A DNA stretch of 64,000 nucleotides. It comes from Seriola aureovittata (Eukaryota > Chordata > Actinopteri > Carangiformes > Carangidae). Location: positions 10,475,501-10,539,500 of the forward strand of contig NC_079378.1 of assembly GCF_021018895.1 (NCBI RefSeq), in the 5' to 3' direction. Both the position numbers and the translations under genes were made by a program. Shown here one piece after another: positions 1-12,320 of this stretch (position 1 is its first letter; each line of letters begins with the position of its first letter). Under the pieces are notes generated by a model that saw only the letters and a program-made list of their open reading frames with translations, did not search any database and was not told the DNA's origin.

Positions 1-235
1 GACATTGCACGAGCCCAGTGTAGTGTAGTCTCCAGAGAAAAAAACATGACCAGTGAACATAATTTCAACTTCATGAGGCAGAATGCATTATTCAACAGTG
101 CTGGCTAAACTGCGTTTCAGTCGGTGGAGCCTCATCTGTGTACACTTGTTTGATGATTTATTCACTCGGTGCTGGCCCGTTAGTCCGACACATCTGTAAT
201 CGTCCATGCATGGCGTCCTGCTTGTGTGGAGGTTG

Positions 236-274
236 TATGTGTGTGTGTGTGTGTGTGTGTGTTTGTGTGTGTGT
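236..274. repeat. (GT)n microsatellite, interrupted
   Basis: Alternating GT/TG dinucleotides with one TTT interruption, followed by a G-rich purine tract to about 310. It is a simple sequence repeat with no coding meaning. Confidence 0.9.
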
Positions 275-1385
275 GGGGTGGGGTGAGGTGGGGGAGGTGA
301 AACGAGAGGCGGAGAAGCGCGCTGGTTTCGTCATGACCTTGTGAACAGGCATTTGGTTTGGCTGTTGGAGCCACAAGTGTTGTCGGTGGACTCCAGGTTG
401 AGGTTAAAAGCTGTTTCATCTGCCGAATCTCAATATTTAATGACCTCGGGGGGGGGCATGATTAAAGCCCTGGTTGTTTTTTCTGAAGGCTTCTTGTGAT
501 CAAAAAAGGAAAGATTTTTTGATGAAGTAAAAGTTGATTTTTTCTCTTCGGTGGTTTATCTTATAATTTAAGAAGACTTTTTTTTTCTTTACTTTTTTTT
601 TTACAGTGTATTTGAAAATTTGGGCAAGATGTCGCACAACATTCAAGTTATAACTTGGGATATGGGGTTTTAAAACAAATTATTACAGTGCAGATTACCA
701 ATATTACATTTGGAGTGATAATTTAAATTAGGTTTCTTAATTACAGACACGTTCCCCCATGTTAGGCTGGTTGGCATAATCATCCTCAAGATCAGTCTCA
801 TTTCCATTCTCTCTCTGTCCCTCAGCCTTCCTCCCCAAGCTCACTGTTGTCACTGCTTAGGATTTAGAAAATTTCTGCCAACGACCCAGAAAATGAGCTC
901 CAGCCAGCTTCACATGTAACTGGGTTTTAAATAGTCAATGATTTAAACTACTCTCTGCGCCTGTCTCCATGGTCCCTGAGAAGTAGCTGCAGAGATGCTG
1001 TGTTATTCTAAAAAGCCACCGGGGAGTATTTGTGTGGAAGGAATGCTTTTGCTGCCATTTAATGAAGGCTCATATCATGACACAATTTCAAAATGAGGCA
1101 TGCTCGCCCCAATTTGAGAATCTCAAGTGGAGGTTGTATAACTTGCTTTAGGTCAGTGTGCGTTCATGTTTTTGTATTGTCCGAATCCGAATTTCACACC
1201 ATTTTTCTACTCTTTCAGTCAGTATTTGATGGGTGTGTTTCTGTTTGTCTGCTGTCGGAGAAGCATTTGTTATTGTATTCATGAGTTTGCCATCACTGCA
1301 ATTTTTCCAATTACCTGACAGAACAATTGAAAACAGAAAAATACAAAGAAAATGACTTGCCTGGGATGAATGCTCAATGAGGGGG

Positions 1386-1425
1386 GAAGAAGAAGAAGAA
1401 GAAGAAGAAGAAGAAGAAGAAGAAG
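1386..1425. repeat. (GAA)n trinucleotide repeat, about 13 units
   Basis: Uninterrupted GAA units preceded by a G run and followed by an A-rich segment. On the minus strand it produces a poly-serine open frame, which is an artefact of the repeat. GAA/TTC arrays can form triplex DNA; that is general knowledge, not shown here. Confidence 0.9.
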
Positions 1426-2070
1426 GAAAAAAAAGAGCAATCATAATATTTTTTGTTTGAAATCATTACCTGTCAACACCAGCACCATCATTTAAGTCAG
1501 CGTAAGAGGAGAATAAAGAGCCCGGAGACGTCTGCCACTTCTCAGACTATTAGAGAACAGATGATCACTTCTGAATAAATAATAAAGAAGAAATGTCTGA
1601 AGCATGAACAGACTGCTCATGTGGATGGATAGGTGAAGTTGTTACTGCTGTGAGAACTGATGGGACGGTGCAGAAGGCAGAACGCAACATGTCTGCGTGT
1701 GTTCTGCTTTGAATCCCTGCAACTTGGGAAGAAGTGAAAGCTCTCTCATTAAGTTGCCTTGAGCGAGAGGATAAGAAAGTTTGCTCCATGGCTGACGGTC
1801 CCAAAATTAATGAGGCTTGAGGAAAAAATGTCCTTGAAACATTGCGAATGTAAAACCAGGGGGCAGAAATGTCCCAATGTTTAAGGGCGGCCTTTGCTAC
1901 TGTGCTCTGAAAGTTGTAAGCTGTCAGTCAAGCAGAGCAGCCATGTCTATGTTATGTTATAATTCCGTGGGCAATTTAACATTTAAGATTTTTCCTTAAT
2001 TAAGTGCACTGATTAGAATTTAGCTTGATTTCAAATTAATCAGGACAACAAGTTGCATGAGCCAGGCACA

Positions 2071-2140
2071 CTACGGTTCTCAACCTGGGTGTGCCAAAAG
2101 ATAAATGTGAGGGGTCACTATTAACAAGTTAGACAAGAGA
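2071..2140 (+). mobile_element. hAT-like DNA transposon fragment
   Basis: The motif GGTTCTCAACCTGGGTG, followed by CCAAAAGATAAATGTGAGG and GGTCAC, resembles the terminal part of vertebrate hAT-type non-autonomous elements as I remember them. A related motif in reverse orientation lies near 6401-6425. Only a short diverged piece is recognisable, and no opposite terminus or target duplication was found. Confidence 0.4.
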
Positions 2141-3191
2141 TAAAGGAAAGATAAGCTGGAAATATATTAATAAAGTACATTTTTTTGCCAAAGATACTCA
2201 GTGTACATAGATACTTTATATTGTATAATAAAATAAAAGTAGAGAAGATATAAATACATTTAGATCAAAGTTGCTGCAAACTGCTCTGATGCAAATGAAA
2301 CAGCAGGGTACCAGTTAATGTAATAAATTCTAAGTTTTAAAAATACTGTACAGAAAGGTGCATCAGTTCAACACTCCCTGCCCTGCATGACTGTTTGTTC
2401 TCATGTCTTCATCCCCCTTTTTCTCTCTCTCCTCTCTTTCAGGGTCCCCTGGGGTTCTGCTGAGCCCAGAGGCCATGTGAGATCCTTTGCAAAGCCTTCC
2501 CTCCCTGCAGCCGTCATCTTGCTCCCCCATTCCCGTCCGCTTCTCACTTCTCTTATGTTTTATATTCTGTAATCTTTGTCTGTGTCCAGCAGTGAGATAG
2601 GAGTTGTTCAGACTGATGGCCAATGGGAGGAAAGATCTCCTGTGGTGTTCAGGGGAGCCCCCTGGTGGTATCAATCTATTGCTCAAGGTGCTACTGTGTC
2701 TATCTAGAAAGGCATAGAGGGGTGAGAGGTATTACACTTCCAGGTATTTGTAGTTCAACCACCTCTACATCTCTATCTTGAACGAAGGCAGGCAACAGGG
2801 GAGTCTTATTTCTCCTGAAGTCACTAAACCACAAACTTCTTTTTTTTTTAGTGAAGCTGAGCTGCAGGTGGTTCAGCCCACGCCACTCCACAAACATGTC
2901 CACAACACCTCCCTATCCAGCCTTTTAGTACCTGCTGATACACACCCCACAGCAGCAGCCATCCGAGAACTGAGTGCTAAACATGAAGTTTGAGAGGAGT
3001 AGAGGGTGAACAGGAAGGGGAGCCAGGACTGTCTCCTGAGGAGCTCGGGTGCTGCTCACTGCACTGCCTGATGTACATGTCTGCAGCTGACTGGTGAGGT
3101 GTGATACAGGGCACTAGTGTCCAAAAGAAGACAAGAAGTCTCCTTTTTTCAAATATTTGCTATTTCACCGATGATATTGTGAAATCTATGG
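2141..3191. other. Non-coding stretch with one strong acceptor-like site
   Basis: Mostly unrecognised sequence. A long pyrimidine tract ending in CAG at 2442 looks like a good splice acceptor. It is followed by a short GC-richer stretch, but no frame there matches a protein I know and no convincing downstream donor fixes an exon. Nothing else is supported. Confidence 0.4.
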
Positions 3192-3712
3192 ATGTGTTTC
3201 CATCACAGGAACTTTCCCCAGGGAACAGGAAGTTTCTTAAGGAACTTAGTTCCCCTTACTGTGTTTTCTACTGGAGGAACCAGGGTCTATATTACGATCC
3301 AGAGAGTAACTTTTACCCCCCCAAGAAGTCCCTGCTCATGGGTAGTACATTCTGAAGGTTCAGGAACTCTGGTGGGGCTTGCGACACATCGCTGATTGGT
3401 CAAGTGTGCTAGTGTTTTCATTGTTATACATTCAGCATAAAAAAAACAAAACTGCAAAACATATCAGGATGGAGCCTAACAACAGCTTTTATGACCAATG
3501 GACCGATGACAAATAAACGCTTTGTCATCCATTTTTGCAGAGCATGGTGTAACGCACATATACCAATGAGATAAATGTTTTTGATATACCTGTAGACTAA
3601 TTTGCTTCATTATACCAGGGCTTTGACCCTCCTGTGGAAATGCAAATAATAATGTGCTGGAGGAACCTTCCTGGGAAATTAAAGTTCCTGGAACTTTTGG
3701 TGGAAAAGCACC
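3192..3712. mobile_element. Miniature non-autonomous DNA transposon with imperfect inverted termini
   Basis: The left end reads GTGTTTCCATCA, then CAGGAACTTT. The reverse complement of the right end reads GGTGCTTTTCCACCA, then CAGGAACTTT. The arrangement of a 'TTTCCA(C/T)CA' outer block and an inner 'AGGAACTTT' block in inverted orientation about 520 bp apart is what a MITE looks like. I see no transposase and no clear target duplication, so the superfamily is unassigned. Confidence 0.5.
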
Positions 3713-5820
3713 TTGAAGCAATCTGAGAGGGGAACATTTCTTTTTGGTTGAACTACTGAGGGCTCATATAGTTGTGAATATGTTTGACAATAAATGGTCA
3801 CAAGCCAAAATAGATAAGAGCCCGTGGGTAAGATGATCAAAACTATTTTAAGTGGCTTGTCTATAATCACACTTTAATTTAGAGATGCTTTTTATGCGGG
3901 TGAATTCATTAAGTTAGCCCGTAGAGATCACACGTTTATCATGCTGTAATTTATCATGCAGCATCACAGTTAACATTCTGGGCTGTGCATGCTGATGACA
4001 CCCATTTTAATACAGTCTGGGTTTTCTATCCATTTCTGTACTTCTTCCTCAACAACAAAGCTTGTTAAATGTGGTAAAATGAACTTGATTCAGTCCAGAT
4101 ATTCTCCTCAGATTATTTCTTTTCCTGTGGGGTTACAATGTTTTGTTTTTGTATTCTCCGTCTTTTTAAAAAAAAGTAAGACTAAAAATAGCTGCGATGT
4201 TGCTTCATTGACACAATTAATGCTCCCACATCCCACCTGCATCATCACTGTTCATGTTTCTGTTACATCAAAGCTCACTTGTGTCATCCTCCCTTGGAGC
4301 TTTGCAGCATTTAAGACTCTGCCCGTTCCCTAAATCAATGCAATATAGTCCCATATGTGAAATAATGTGGCGCTTGATGTGTTTGCCTGAGGAGCAGAGT
4401 TACTTCACAAATGAAAAATATGCTAATTACTACATACACTGCTGAGATGTAATTTCTCTCTAAATGAAAATGACTGACAGTCACAAGCATTTGCACACCC
4501 ACACACAAGCAGTGTAAGTCTAAACCAGAAGTCAGAAAATATTCATGCACTCACATATACAGCAAACAAACACACAGAAGAATTATTCAGTTCCCTCTCT
4601 GCCCCTTTTCACCTTCCACGTTTTTATTGATCACACCGATATTGTACTTTTGTACTATGAGCAGTGCCTGGAGGTAAGTTCTGCTCTTTGTGCCCTCTGG
4701 AAAACTCCTGCAAAGCTTTTTCAGCATCCTTCTCAGTTGCGATGTACAACTTTGTGTGTCCAATATCTACAATTCATATTATTCATTCTGTATGCATCCA
4801 CATACTGAGCCTTAAAGCTATATTTTCTGTTTGTGCATTTTGTCCACACATGCTTTACATGCATGTATTGTATATAGACAGGTCAACAGCAGGTCTGAGA
4901 TCAAGCTGTTACATCAGTCACCACCTTGCTGATGTCCATTTGGGAATTAATCAAAGTCTGTATATAAATAAATCCTTATTGGCTGCAGAGGGCGACAATT
5001 TGTAACCGAACCAATATGACCTCGCTAAGGAAGCAACAAGTGCCAGGAAATAAAAGGTAGGTAATACAGTATCACACAGACCCACTCCCCTTTAAATGAT
5101 TGATGAGTACCTCATTGGAGGAGAGCAGGAGAGGAGGAAAGAAATAAGGCAAGATTTCACCTGTTGAATCCTTTGCTAGGGGCGCAACAAAGACAGCAGC
5201 GGCACCAGAGGTGTTTATGTGTATCTAGGATGTTTGAATAAATCAGTTGATATGGGAGGAAAAAGACTCTCCAACAAAAGTACTGAGAAACAAATCTGCC
5301 ATTTCAGATATCTCATGCACTGCAAAGAGAGGGAAAGCTGCCAACTGTCTTCCTCCATTAATTTCATCTGACTGTTTTGTCTCTTGATAGTCTATTTTAT
5401 TCAATTTGATCCTGTAATGTAATAGACTCTAAATTTAATAACTTACACTTGGCACACACAATTGATCTTTTATGACCATTTGACTATTTTACATTAGTGT
5501 TTGTTGAATAAATATCTTCAGCAGTTCTAAAAACACTTAGCAATAGATTGTGTGATCCTCTTTAGGCCAGCTGGAGGTGGTGTGAAAAAAAGCCCATAGT
5601 TCTTAAAAAGATACCCAGCTAAATTGGCCTGTTTGAACATACTGGACCAAATAATGACTGTCTTCCCATTTAGTCTTTATTTGGCCCCTATGCCGTACTA
5701 AAAATCAATAAAACTGGAATTAAAATGGGCTTTAAATGATTGAAACATAATTCTTTTTTTTAATGTTTTTCTAATCGTTTGAGATAAAGAAAAAGTTTTG
5801 TTGTTTATTTGTCGGTATAA
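3713..5820. other. Non-coding stretch, nothing recognised
   Basis: AT-rich sequence with scattered short open frames of low quality. A donor-like GTAAGT at about 4675 has no matching acceptor that would define a plausible exon. No transposon, RNA gene or long repeat was recognised. Confidence 0.5.
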
Positions 5821-5879
5821 GAGGGAAACGCACTCATGACCCCTTCCGACTGAGCTGTAAAGGTGATAAAATGGAGCAA

Positions 5880-6061
5880 CGCCTGCAAGCTGGATCAGGC
5901 AAGCAGCTCAGGGGCACACTTTTTGTGACGTAAATTGAACGCACCTGAGGCGGGCTATTTCACCTGTAATGACCCCTGCTCACCGTTTGGCTCCGTTAGT
6001 GGCGGTTCCAACTTTCTAGCTCTCCACTTCGAACACACACTTTTTCGGGCCTGTCGTGGAC
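5880..6061 (+). promoter_or_regulatory. Candidate promoter/5' leader region
   Basis: This stretch is GC-richer and has more CpG than its surroundings. It carries TGACGTAA at 5926-5933 (a CRE/ATF-like site) and two CACCTG E-box motifs near 5941 and 5960. It sits directly before a short open frame and a strong splice donor. The motifs are seen in the sequence; promoter activity is inference. No TATA box is evident at a suitable spacing. Confidence 0.35.
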
Positions 6062-6138
6062 ATGAACTTCTTCTCGAAGACGGATTTAACTTTGACAGAG
6101 AGGACACTGGTGTCACTGCTTCACTTCACCAAGCTCCT
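6062..6138 (+). other. Candidate first exon (short ORF plus splice donor)
   Basis: An ATG at 6062 opens 25 codons plus two bases and runs into GTAAGTATT, a near-consensus donor at 6139. The true 5' end of the exon is not visible and could extend into the GC-richer segment upstream. Spliced to the candidate exon at 6825, the frame continues for only five more residues after the joined Leu codon and then meets TAA, giving a 31-residue peptide. The predicted start MNFFSKTDL matches no protein I recognise. The likeliest readings are a 5' UTR exon with an upstream ORF or a lncRNA exon. A chance combination of splice-like motifs is possible. Confidence 0.35.
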
Positions 6139-6292
6139 GTAAGTATTTTGCCGCTGCTACTAAAACGTTTGTGAGTGTTTACCTCTGTGCTGTAGCAATT
6201 AGCCTAGAGAGCTTTCACTTGTCCTAGCACGACAAGCACAGGTGTGTTGTAATTAGTGTCTTAAAACAACCAAATGGTTTGGTCCATTTAAG

Positions 6293-6706
6293 CATCGGTG
6301 AAAAGTAACGAACAAAATTTAGTCAAGTAACCTGCTGTAGCCTATTAAAGGACAATTTTAGTTGTCATAAAAAGTTATTTTATTTGAGTATTTCCTGACC
6401 CCAGGTTGGGAACCACTGGACTAAACCGAAAAGTTTCAGTTTAAAAAGTTTATAAAGTAGTTAAAACTAGCTCCACCTTGAGCAGCTACATCAGTAAAAA
6501 TGTATACATTTTATACATTAATGTATCAGTATTAAAAATCTAATGTAATTTGATTAAATACTTTTTACTTTTGTTTACTTTAAGTACAATTAGCTGGATA
6601 TCATTTTATTGAAGTACATGCTTGAATGCAGGACTTTTACTTTTAACAGTATTTTTACATTGTTGTACTGGTGCTTTCACAGTGGTAAAGATTTTGACTA
6701 CCACTG
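6293..6706. mobile_element. hAT-type miniature element (teleost dispersed family)
   Basis: The order of blocks matches a very common teleost non-autonomous element as I know it: a CGGTGAAAAGTAAC start, TTATTTGAGTATTTCC, TATAAAGTAGTTAAAACTAG followed by CTCCACC, ATTAATGTATCAGTA, GAATGCAGGACTTTTACTTT, GTATTTTTACATTG, and a terminal ACCACTG. An internal segment near 6401-6425 resembles a different hAT-like terminus. The copy is diverged and lies entirely inside the proposed intron between 6139 and 6824. Confidence 0.7.
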
Positions 6707-6824
6707 TCAGTGTCCCTGAGACTGGTAACCTTAAATGAAATGAGGCCCTTATTTATGGGCTTGTGAAATGATGTTCACAAATGATTCGATGTACATATTA
6801 AATGTTTACCATTATTTCCTACAG

Positions 6825-6913
6825 CATCATCAAATACAATTAAACCCACCCGGATTGCGGAGTTGTCCATCTAGAATCTACTACACTTTTCAGGACCTGT
6901 GGCAGAGATAAAG
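6825..6913 (+). other. Candidate second exon (89 bp)
   Basis: The segment is bounded by a good acceptor (ATTATTTCCTACAG, ending at 6824) and a good donor (AAAG then GTAAGG, from 6914). All three frames hit a stop inside or at the very end of the exon; the longest open frame reaches TAA at the last bases. That argues against an internal coding exon and fits a 5' UTR or lncRNA exon. The downstream acceptor is not identified. The two splice sites are seen; exon status is inference. Confidence 0.35.
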
Positions 6914-6915
6914 GT

Positions 6916-9900
6916 AAGGGAACCACCTGCCCTCTCATTGGACTCAACAAGTCTGTAGGTGATGTAATGGCTTTAGGGATGTGAGGTTGCCTTACATCCC
7001 TGTACCTTTTTAAATACTTGTAATATTTGCTTCATAAGAATGTCATTTGGGCTTTTCAAGTTTTCTTTGCACAATTCATATTCAGCTGAGAATTGGAGAA
7101 ATATTTCAACTCTTAAGCAGCTGTACTAGGACTGTAAACCGCTGAACTCTTCCAGTTTATGATATATGCTACTGTGGCACTCAGTTCCACTCATTGCAAC
7201 CCTTTAAGTTGTATGCATGTGTTAATGGTCGTCTGCTGCTCATTGATGTCGAATAATGTTTCATCAGATGAAACTGTCTGTGCTGATCCATGAATTATGA
7301 CTGGATCAGTCATTTAATGTGGATAAGTTGATTTATTATCTGCTGCATAACTCATGTGTCTTGCTGGGGAGACATCGTGCATTTGTATGCATCATGTATG
7401 TTGTGTTAGTTGAGCCCACACTGAAAGAATCAACTGACTGGCCACAAAGCAGGTTCTCACTGAGTATATGCAGGGAACCCTCACTTGGTTTTGTACAGTG
7501 ACAACTCGATTAATGTTTATTCACACCAGATGACCACATCCTTATCTATGTTGAGAAGAGGAGAGAAAGGAAACTTGTGCACTTCTATGATCAGAAAGTA
7601 AGAAGAAAGAGAATTATGGAGCTGCAGAGATGGCAGATCTGCAGAGAAATTCAGATTTATATCACAGTAAAATCTCAGTCAGGTTTACGCTTTAGCCACA
7701 ACAAGAAAACACCATTCCAATAATATTAAAAGAAGACTCACTACAGTTTATATTGGATCTTTTGGCAGCAGCGATGTGGGAAATTGGAACTGCTCAAGCT
7801 GTAAGATAGCTGGCCAAATTTTCCAATTTAAAATCTAACTGATGGTCTGAGAACCAGATCGCTGATCGTTCAGGCGTCGTGACCTCCCTCAAACTGCATG
7901 TTGACAACAGCAACCAATCATTAGCTGGGGGAGCTTAATCCATATAGTGTCTGCTCGGCTTTAGCCTGCTGCCGCCTATCATGTGGATCACTGGCTTTAG
8001 ATTTATCCATTTCAATTCACTAGATACTTCCCAAAAATATTGGAGTTGCTTTTATTTGGAATGGCCGGACTGTGGTTGGCGTTCGTGATTGGTGGTTGGT
8101 TGAGACATTGTGATGAATGATGAGGTCACAGCCTTAAAGCCAAATACCTCTTTACATATTTTTAATTCTCCTAATAACAAATTAACTCCTATTGAATTGG
8201 CTAACCTGGTCGTTAGAATGGGATAATAATAAAAATGTGATAACTTGCATATCTTAATAATTTACCATATAGGTGGTCACATAAACATAAACCGATATGA
8301 GACAAATGGTCATTGCTTTATGAGCTGTTCCAAGTCTTCCACAAAATCTCAAAGTCTCTGTTTTCTTGACAATTAAACAAAAAGGTTTCCATCCCCATGC
8401 TCAGAGCCCATTTAACCAAATTAGAGAGCAAAGTACATTAGTAATGAAAAGTAATTGAGCATCCTGTAATTAAAACCAAGAAAAACGAGCATGTCAGCTC
8501 CACTTTTATTCAGCATTTGGCCATATTTAAGTTTTAATTCCTCCATTTGTCAAATCTTCAAGGCCAATCCACAATTCAGAACATGTGAAGACAATACAGA
8601 GAGCAGAGCATCAGGATTACTGGCACGTTCAGTTGACTAAATGGATGTCTGGATGGCTGAATTAAGAAATGACTAGCTGGCTGTTTGATCAGCATGCTGA
8701 ATCTCTACCTGATTCTCTTTGTGTGTGTTTTTTTCTTTTTAAATTTAGTTTTCTGTTTGAGTTTTCTGGCACTTTCCTGTCTTGTTCAGGTATTATAGAC
8801 TTGCTGTGTAAGCACTTTGCTGACCTGATTTCTGAATGGCTTCACAGCAATTTATCTGTGTAAATGACTGACTGCGTGCCTGACTGATTGGCATGATCAA
8901 CTCAATTTAAATGTCTGCGAGCCAGATGTGGCAGCTTGCTACAAAAATATATAGCTTCGTTTTGATAGCCATGCTTACAGATGCTGATTCGTCTCTCTAT
9001 GACCTGCATATCATTAAGCAATTCAAGAACAATTGCTTGTGATACTCTAAAAGCTTAAATGTGATTGATTTGCTGGCTGTGTGAGTGTGGCAGTTGTATA
9101 TTTACGACTGTGAGTTTAATGGCCTGAAAGTCGACAATTTACTGTTGTATCCCTCTCTCCGTGGAGCTATTTAGTTGAGCTGTGTGCGTTTTTGCCTCTT
9201 GAGCGGCGTGAGAAAAAAACAAATCGCATCAACAGCTCTCTTCCCTTAAGATTGTGATGAATTCCCTGCACTCTGATTAGGCTGTGCTGGTTTGACTGGC
9301 CATTGCTCTCGGAAGACAATGGGCCCTAATAGGTTTTGCTAAATGGCCAGAACCCAGTGAATGAGGGAGAAAGACGAGGTGGGGGGGAACTGTCATAAAA
9401 CAAACAAGTCAGTGACAGAGTGAGGTACAGGAGAGATGGCGAGAGCGAGCGAGTGAGTTGTTTCCTGTACTAAGTGGCTTTAAATGCCTGTGGAATACAA
9501 CTAACGAGTCTGACCTGGCAGGAACCAGAGGGTAGATGGCTGTCAGGTCAGGCCTGGCAGTCTGTACGTGTGTGTGTGTGCGCGCGCCTGTGTGTGTGCT
9601 TGCCTGTGTGTGCTTGCCTGTGTGCTGTTTATCTGTTAAGTCTCCAAACAGGAGCTTCACTGTGTCAGTCAAACCGGGGCCATAACAACCTTAATAATTA
9701 CTGCAGGCTGTGTACGTGCGCGCGCGTGTGTGTCTATCTATATTAATACACTTGGATGTAAATTTTATGAATGAATGCAGAAGTGTGAAACTGAACATGG
9801 AGTACAGAGCTGACTTTACACTTTACTATCTACCTATCTACCGCACATTTTGTTTTTTCATCACATTTCATCCCCTTGTTCTGGGAAGATTCGTGAAATG

Positions 9901-11645
9901 AATATTACTGTACAGTATTTAAAACATCATTTAATGTAGTAATGCCAAATACTTTTTCATTCCTTTATGACAACATAACGCCAAAAGTCTACTACCTCAC
10001 CCAGGGAAATCAACAGTTTTATATTATTTATAGCTGAAATTAATGTTTTCTCACATGTGATGCAGTTAGCTTTCAGTGATTTTCATTATTAGGCACGATT
10101 TTCCTCTTACACATACTGTACAGAGCCTTTGGGCTGTATAGCGCCTATGGACTGCTTTCATCTCGTGTAATGCTCAGGCTTTTCATTTCTGCATATTAGA
10201 GTGTTTGTTAACATGTCTGTAGGGAATCCAGTGAAACAAAGGTGGTTTTACTTGAAGGTGAGCGCTGGGTGGATGGGTATGCTACATGAAATGTTACTAC
10301 ATTGCTATATTCACAAAGAAGTCATCATGTTGAGTTGAGCACTATTGATATCTTCTGTGGATTGTTTGTCTAATTTTTACATTTTAGAAGCACAACCAGA
10401 GCATCAAAGAGTGTTGTACAATCAGGTCCTCATCTCATCTACCTTCCCTATTCAAAGTAACACATGTTACTCTTTCTGTAATACAAGTGGAAAACAACTT
10501 TGTAGGGTGTTAGCATCACTCCTTGTCTGAAGGATATCCTCTAGAAATTAAACTTTTTTTCTAAGGCCAAATTGCAAACTCTTTAATTCATTGGGGTTTT
10601 TAATGCCCTTCCATTTTAAAGCAATTACATATTTGAAATTATAATTTGTTTACAAAATTTGTTTACTGGAAAATCTTCAGGGTGTATAGTGGATTTCATA
10701 AACACACAATTTGGCTGGTTCAGGAACAACACTTAATTTTGAAATCAGTTCAAGAACCTCTTTCCAGAACACCTGGAGCTTCTAACACCCCCACATACAA
10801 CAGGCTTCCAGTTTCTTCAGTTCATTAGATAAAGTTATCAAGAAGACTGCCATGTTGCAAAGCAGTCATTTGCACTCAGTGTTCATCTTATAGTTTTGAT
10901 TTTGGCCAGAAAATATTAGAATCTATCTGAAGAGCATTCTTTCATGTAGATTAAGACAGAAGGCCAGATTTACTCAGGCTTTTCTGATTGTTTTCCATTC
11001 GCAAATTTGATCTGTTGTGCCTAAAACACATGTGCTGTAATTGTCAAACAGACACACTAAGCTGGAGTCATAGTTTGTGTGTCATTTGTGTGGGTCTCAA
11101 TGCTTCTCACATCGCTCATTGTGGGTATTTTTCCATAATGGAACCAGATCCAAAATGGAACTGGCTAGCGAAACCCATCCCTACCTCCACCTGCTCTGAG
11201 TAGAGTGATTTTATGAAATCCCTGTGCCTGTGACCTCTTTCACTCACATAATGAGTCTGGAGGTCAGTCTCAAGTGCAGTGCAGGAGCTGTGTGTCAGCT
11301 ATCGGTATAATCAGCTGCTGCTCTAGTAAATCAGGAGCTATACATGCAGTTTGTGGCTGCAAGCTGAGCGGCATTTACTCAGTAAATATGAGGCACAGAG
11401 TTGTTTCTTGCACCTGCTAGTACTATGTCACAAAACACAACTGTGAGTTGTTTAATGGTCGACATAGAAGTAGTTTTGTTTTGGGAATTCATAAAAGTCC
11501 CATGCTATAGGTACTGTACTGGTTTCCCATGAAAGCGATATTGTTGAAACAACATTAGAATATCTTCATTATACAGGTCTATTATTTTACTAAGCCCTTT
11601 GTCAGTCCAATGATTGAATCCCATATTGACTGCTCTGAAAAAACA
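6916..11645. other. Non-coding stretch, little recognised
   Basis: Nearly 5 kb of AT-rich sequence. It holds a mixed GT/GC dinucleotide segment near 9570-9630, a second at about 9715-9735, and scattered short open frames with no recognisable domains. No mobile element or RNA gene was identified. Confidence 0.5.
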
Positions 11646-11815
11646 TTAGTGATGCAACTAATGATCATTTTCATTATCAATTTAATGTGCAATCAGTCAA
11701 TCAATAATTTGGTCCATGAAATATATTCAGTTTACTGTGATATAAAATAGAAGAGTAGGAATTTATCTCACTGGACAAACTGCAACCAGAGAATTTCTGG
11801 TAGCTATAATACAAT
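11646..11815. mobile_element. hAT-like dispersed repeat, diverged copy
   Basis: The sequence contains GATGCAACTAATGATCATTT, then AATTTGGTCCATGAAATA, ATTCAGTTTACTGTGATA and AACCAGAGAATTTCTGG, in the order found in a widespread teleost element whose ends read 'GCAACGATTAGTCGATTAATCG'. A second, longer copy is at 52305-52567 and a terminal fragment at 15345-15415. Confidence 0.6.
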
Positions 11816-12277
11816 TAATTTAAATTCTAATACATCTAAACATGGACACATGTTTACTTGTCAACATTTTATTTCCTTCAAGGGTTCATTTAAAATGAAA
11901 AAGCAGATGTCAGCTCAGCATGGCAGATGGTTTGTGCAAGTAGACGACCTGCCTCAAAATTTGGTCCCCAACCTGGAGATTCTCCCCCTCTGGTTTCACA
12001 CTGGCCAAGTCACTGCTGATAGTAATGTGTGCATATGTTTTTTTTATTTATTTTTTTTATTTATTTATTTTTTTCCCTGTTTGTGTGTGACTACATTTGA
12101 CTGATTGACATGGACTGATTGTTTATTCATGTGAAAACACAGCTGAGCATTTACTTACAGAATGTGTGTGTGTTTGTCACTGTGTATATATTCACAAGAG
12201 GTGTGTAAGCATATGGACGCCTGTTTTATTTATGATTTGACATTAATTGTGATGTTGATTTGGTGTGGCAGTGGTGT

Positions 12278-12279
<2 letters not shown>

Positions 12280-12315
<36 letters not shown>
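12280..12315. repeat. (CA)n microsatellite
   Basis: About 18 uninterrupted CA units followed by GCACAAACAAAC. Simple sequence repeat. Confidence 0.9.

Positions 12316-12320
<5 letters not shown>

Larger units (their letters stand above)
1..2070. other. Non-coding stretch with microsatellites
   Basis: No gene is recognisable here on either strand. Visible content is a GT-rich array near 236-274, a (GAA) array at 1386-1425, short poly-T runs near 577-602, and otherwise unique AT-rich sequence. Open frames overlapping the arrays are low-complexity by-products of the repeats. Confidence 0.6.

Noticed and set aside
1148..1444. Minus-strand frame with a poly-Ser run
   Set aside because: The Ser run is the GAA/TTC repeat read backwards; the flanks match nothing.
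6711..6735. Partial match to the start of miR-125 (TCCCTGAGAC)
   Set aside because: Only about ten bases agree, the rest of the mature sequence differs and no precursor hairpin is evident.
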